Shown: in pieces, positions 60,769 to 64,000 of the stretch
Numbering within the stretch: the first letter of the stretch is position 1
Layout of the letters: each line of letters begins with the position of its first letter
Assembly (NCBI GenBank): GCA_019925795.1
Contig: CM034313.1
Location: 83,793,663 to 83,857,662, forward strand
DNA from: Dendrobium chrysotoxum
Lineage: Eukaryota; Streptophyta; Magnoliopsida; Asparagales; Orchidaceae
Direction: 5' to 3'
DNA length: 64,000 bases
Translations under genes and position numbers: made by a program
Notes under the pieces: generated by a model
What the model was told of the DNA's origin: nothing
The model's database searches: none
What the model saw: the letters and a program-made list of their open reading frames with translations, nothing else

Positions 60769-61916
60769 GTAGCCCCGCTTGCAACCTTCTTCCATGGAAT
60801 GTTTCTTGATGGCCTCATTGTCACACTCTCACACTTCATACTACCGCTGCCTTTGCCTATTGATTGCTAGTTGGTTACTTAATGCTTTTCTTGCTTCATT
60901 TTTAATCTTTGATTTTTGTCTCCTGAACAATTGCAAATTATAGTTATTGAAAGTATCCTTATATTTCTTGAAAATTATAATCTGATATGGTTTTTAGTTA
61001 AGCTAATTAAATGACTATGACTTGCTCATAACATATACATATATGATATATCAATCATGAACGCTCTAGTTTGTAAAAGTTCATTTTGCTCTGTGTATTG
61101 AATTGAAAAAGAGCCCTTGTGCATCGCATTGCATTTAGCAATTTGAAAAAACTAAGTTGACATTGCTGTAAACTCTCCGTCAATTAACAAAAAAATTTTC
61201 TCCTAAAAGAATAATGGTTACTGCTGTAGAGCTGTCTTTTAATGCCTTAAGCTTGCTTTTTTTTTTTCCCATATGTTGTTTTGTGGCTTAAAGCCTTTCC
61301 AAGAAAAATATAACACTTGAATTCCATTGACCATTTTGAATCAAATACTAGTTGTGCATGTCATTTATTACCAATTGTGGATTGGGCTGCGTTTGTAGCT
61401 TACAACTAGTAGAATTTCTCCAAAGGTTTATTATATTCTAGTATTTACTAGAAGATTTGATATTGTTTTATTCCCTTATTTGTCATTATGAAGATGGTCA
61501 CATGTAATGACTCCAGAGATCAAACTCTGCATTTTATCTCCTCTTTGTTCATTTGTATTTTTTATTTTCTGTTTTTAGTAGAGAGTGGAGTTTATAAATT
61601 GGTTATGTCATTTAGAAGCCTTGTTAAGTCAAATGTTAAATCGAAAGTAGGTCTTAGCTGAGCTTAGAAAATTCATAGAAAATATTGTGTTCAATTGATT
61701 GAGAATTAAAATTTATTATCTGGTTAATTAAGAGTTGTCAAAACTCTAGGTTTCGACGATATGAATGTAGCATGTGTGAGCGACAGAGAGTCATCAAACG
61801 AAATCTACCTACAAAAGTCTGGTAAACGTTCTTGATGGAAAATTAAAAATAAATGTAATTGTATTGACATTTTCAAAACAGAATACAAATAATCTCCTTG
61901 GTAATGTTTGACAGAA

Positions 61917-63031
61917 ATGCAGAAGTTTGTAAAGGGCAAAGGAGTCGCACTATCTGGCAGTAATAACCAACAGCGTGCCGATGATGACGTTTCTATTTAC
62001 TCAGGACTACCCAAAAGCACATCTCGTAGTCCTAAGTGGTCAGAAGATCATAACAACATCCTTGGCGAGTTGCTGTTGGAACAATATGTTAATGGAAATT
62101 TTTGTAATGGAAATATGCGAAAGGAACAATGGACTATCTTGGTAGCTGCATTAAATCGCCGTTTGAGCTCAAACTACACCGATTCTTCTGTAATGATAAG
62201 ATTTAAAAATATGAAAGCTGATTTTAGAACACTATTCCAACTAACAAACCGAAGCGGATGGGGTTGGGATGAAGAGTTACACATCCCTGTAGCGACTGAT
62301 GAGTTGTGGGAGGAGATTAAACAGGTACTTTTATGTCAACATAGTAATGTATCAAATTTATTTACATTTCATCAGTCTTACACCACTAAATTTCATAATT
62401 GAAGGTACATCCAAAACTAGCTCGATTTAGAAGACATCCTTTCCACCAGTACCACATATTCGAGAAGATTTGTGGGGAGAACATTGCCGTAGGAACAGGG
62501 GCAAAATGTAGTATGGTAACGGAACCAACTATGAATTTAAATAACAACGGAACTCCACAGTTCGAGGATGAATTTCTAGCTGCAAATGGCGTAAGTTATG
62601 AAATGGAAGGAACACAATACACTAATTTACCTGATAGTGTACCAGCTGACCCAAGTATAGAAATGGAGCCAAGTCCAACGCAGGGTACAAAAAGATCTAG
62701 CGATAAACCAACAAAAGTTGCTAGATGTCCTAAAAGGAAGAATGGGTTACAAAATCTAAATCAACTTTTAGCAGAGTCAAACAAGAATGCAGTTGCCTTT
62801 AAAGAAACCGTTGAACGAAGCGATCCATACACCATGCTTGATTGTTTGGCAAAGTTAAGCCAATTAGAAAACATGACAACGCATGCTTTGGTAGCTCTTC
62901 AGGATGCACTCAAAGAAAATAAGGATAACAAGGCCATTTTCATGACTTGGGAAGGAGAAGTTCTGACAGAATGGATAGAATATATTGTTAGCTTGCATCC
63001 ACGTTATTATGCGTCTAAAGTTTGGTTGTAG
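61917..63031 (+). CDS. Myb/SANT-like protein of the Harbinger element
   Basis: Exon 1 61917-62324 (ATG 61917, just after an AG acceptor) and exon 2 62405-63031 join in phase 0 over an 80-bp GT-AG intron. They give about 344 residues. Residues ~35-140 form the Myb/SANT-like domain of plant Harbinger partner proteins: KWSEDHNNILGELLLEQ, RKEQWTILVAALNRRL, IRFKNMKADFRTLFQL, SGWGWDEE and LWEEIKQ, then VHPKLARFRRHPFHQYHIFEKICG. A basic patch (KVARCPKRKNG) could be a nuclear-localisation signal. In PIF/Harbinger elements this protein helps recruit the nuclease to the ends. No lesion is visible, which suggests a young copy. Confidence 0.8.
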
Positions 63032-63740
63032 TTGGAGGAACTAAGAAGGCTTGGTAGGTTAGCAGCCGTGTTTTGTCTTCTTCTAGTCGGTCCGATGTCT
63101 TTCTTTGCTTGTGCTTGCCTTTTTTTGGTCGAAATCTATCTGAGTCTTAGAGGTTAAGTTAAGGGTTTTGTTCTTCTTTCATGTTCTGGGTTAGTGAGAT
63201 GAAAGCATATGTCAGATTTTGTTATATGATTCCTGTTTTGCTGGTTGATATGTTGTCTTCTTGCTCGTTATTGTGTTTATCTGATATTGCAAATATGATG
63301 CTTTTATTTACCTAGGCTACCAAGTCTTCTTTCGGCATCTTTTTTTCCTACAGTTTTAACTTTTCTTTCAGGTCTTAAAAGAAATCTAGAAAACATAAAA
63401 TTTGCAGTTATGAAAAATATTAGCATTTCTTTGAAAATTACTAAGACCTTTGGCTTATTTAAATAATTAAACACTTGAACAATATAATAGATGGATTGTT
63501 TTATGCTGTAGAAGCTATTTCTGCAAAAAACGGTTTTATTTTTGCTTGCTTTTAGCTTTTTTAATTTAAACAAACATGCAGTTTTTTGTTTACTTTGAGA
63601 ACAGCACTATTTCTGGCATTACCTTCAACTATTTAATACAACGTGGCATCTCATTTTAAATAGATATTATTATTATTTGGAATATGATATGTACCATTCT
63701 TAAATTAATTAATGCATTTGCTTATCTTCCTTCTTCAGTC
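63032..63740 (+). other. Spacer between the two Harbinger genes
   Basis: AT-rich, with no ORF of note. It ends in a pyrimidine tract and the acceptor TTCTTCAG at 63731-63738, just before the transposase ATG, so part may be intron. Confidence 0.5.
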
Positions 63741-64000
63741 ATGTCAAACTATTTGCGTGGAGTTCTTCCGGATGTGTTGTGTAACATGGTGGACTTACAA
63801 CTTGAAGTGAACAATGCAATAGCTGAAATTACTCCATATTTATTAGAAGAGAGTTCTTCCTCGGATGAAGAACAACCACTTAAGAGGCCTATGTTTGATA
63901 GATCATATACTGGCCATCGATATGTTCTTGATGTTCTTGCAGGCCATCCAGGCAGGGCATACCAATGCTTCAGGTTACCTCCGGATGCATTCATAAGCCT
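63741..64000 (+). CDS. Harbinger transposase/nuclease (HARBI1-like), N-terminus only
   Basis: ATG 63741 opens a frame to the window end (86 codons) with no stop. The text MSNYLRGVLPDVL, then LKRPMFDRSYTGHRYVLDVL and GHPGRAYQCFRLPPDAFI matches the N-terminal part of plant PIF/Harbinger nucleases. The DDE catalytic residues would lie beyond 64000. Confidence 0.8.
   Translation, partial: MSNYLRGVLPDVLCNMVDLQLEVNNAIAEITPYLLEESSSSDEEQPLKRPMFDRSYTGHRYVLDVLAGHPGRAYQCFRLPPDAFIS

Larger units (their letters stand above)
60426..64000 (+). mobile_element. PIF/Harbinger transposon, 5' part, cut by window end
   Basis: The terminal repeat GGGGGTGTTTGGTATCGG follows TAA at 60423-60425 and matches the end of the 19712-21633 element (GGGGCTGTTTGGTATGC). 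Subterminal DNA to 60610 is packed with GGATTTAC/GTAAATCC words. It codes the two proteins typical of PIF/Harbinger in plants, a Myb/SANT-like protein and a DDE nuclease, both on the plus strand. The other end is beyond 64000. Confidence 0.85.

Noticed and set aside
48642..64000. CCT N-terminal exon with the HxGH motif
   Set aside because: Looked for on the minus strand and not found; it probably lies beyond the window.

Overview
The window is AT-rich nuclear DNA of a flowering plant. The evidence is three plant host genes with GT-AG introns, plant-type Ty3/gypsy elements primed by initiator-tRNA-Met sites (TGGTATCAGAGC), an RTE-type LINE with a TTG-rich tail, PIF/Harbinger elements with TAA target duplications, and many fold-back MITEs. 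Species cannot be named from this; the very long introns suggest a repeat-rich genome. No rRNA, tRNA, CRISPR or bacterial-type operon was seen.

Layout. 1-7431 (+): the 3' five exons of coatomer epsilon (epsilon-COP); its last 4.2-kb intron holds a tandem 0.5-kb duplication carrying a MITE. 7432-13433: AT-rich spacer with MITEs and a degenerate GC-rich element. 13434-15711 (+): a complete three-exon QRT3-type polygalacturonase-like gene. 15712-22021: spacer with a fold-back element, MITEs, a (TA)n tract and a 1.9-kb non-autonomous Harbinger-like element. 22022-48641 (-): choline-phosphate cytidylyltransferase (CCT), seven exons visible, the first N-terminal exon(s) not found. One CCT intron (22458-47371) is 24.9 kb and holds a small non-autonomous LTR element nested in a dead gag, gypsy remnants, a 3.1-kb RTE LINE broken by one in-frame stop, and a 5.5-kb gag-only LTR element (40761-46260). 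48642-59842: more repeats, including a minus-strand gypsy element (51061-59837) split by a 2.2-kb solo LTR (52824-55015). 60426-64000 (+): the 5' part of a PIF/Harbinger element with a Myb/SANT-like gene and the start of a transposase, cut by the window end.

The most unusual feature is in the gag-only element. Its 2-kb LTR carries an apparent first coding exon of gag, an 18-codon ORF ending at a splice donor. It can be joined in frame to the gag body by removing a 300-bp intron that spans the LTR end and the primer-binding site. The same exon and donor are present in the 3' LTR and in the separate solo LTR. Upstream in each LTR is a further donor/acceptor pair.

Boundaries were read by eye from terminal motifs and target-site duplications. 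Family assignments rest on protein motifs recognised in translation; no database search was run.
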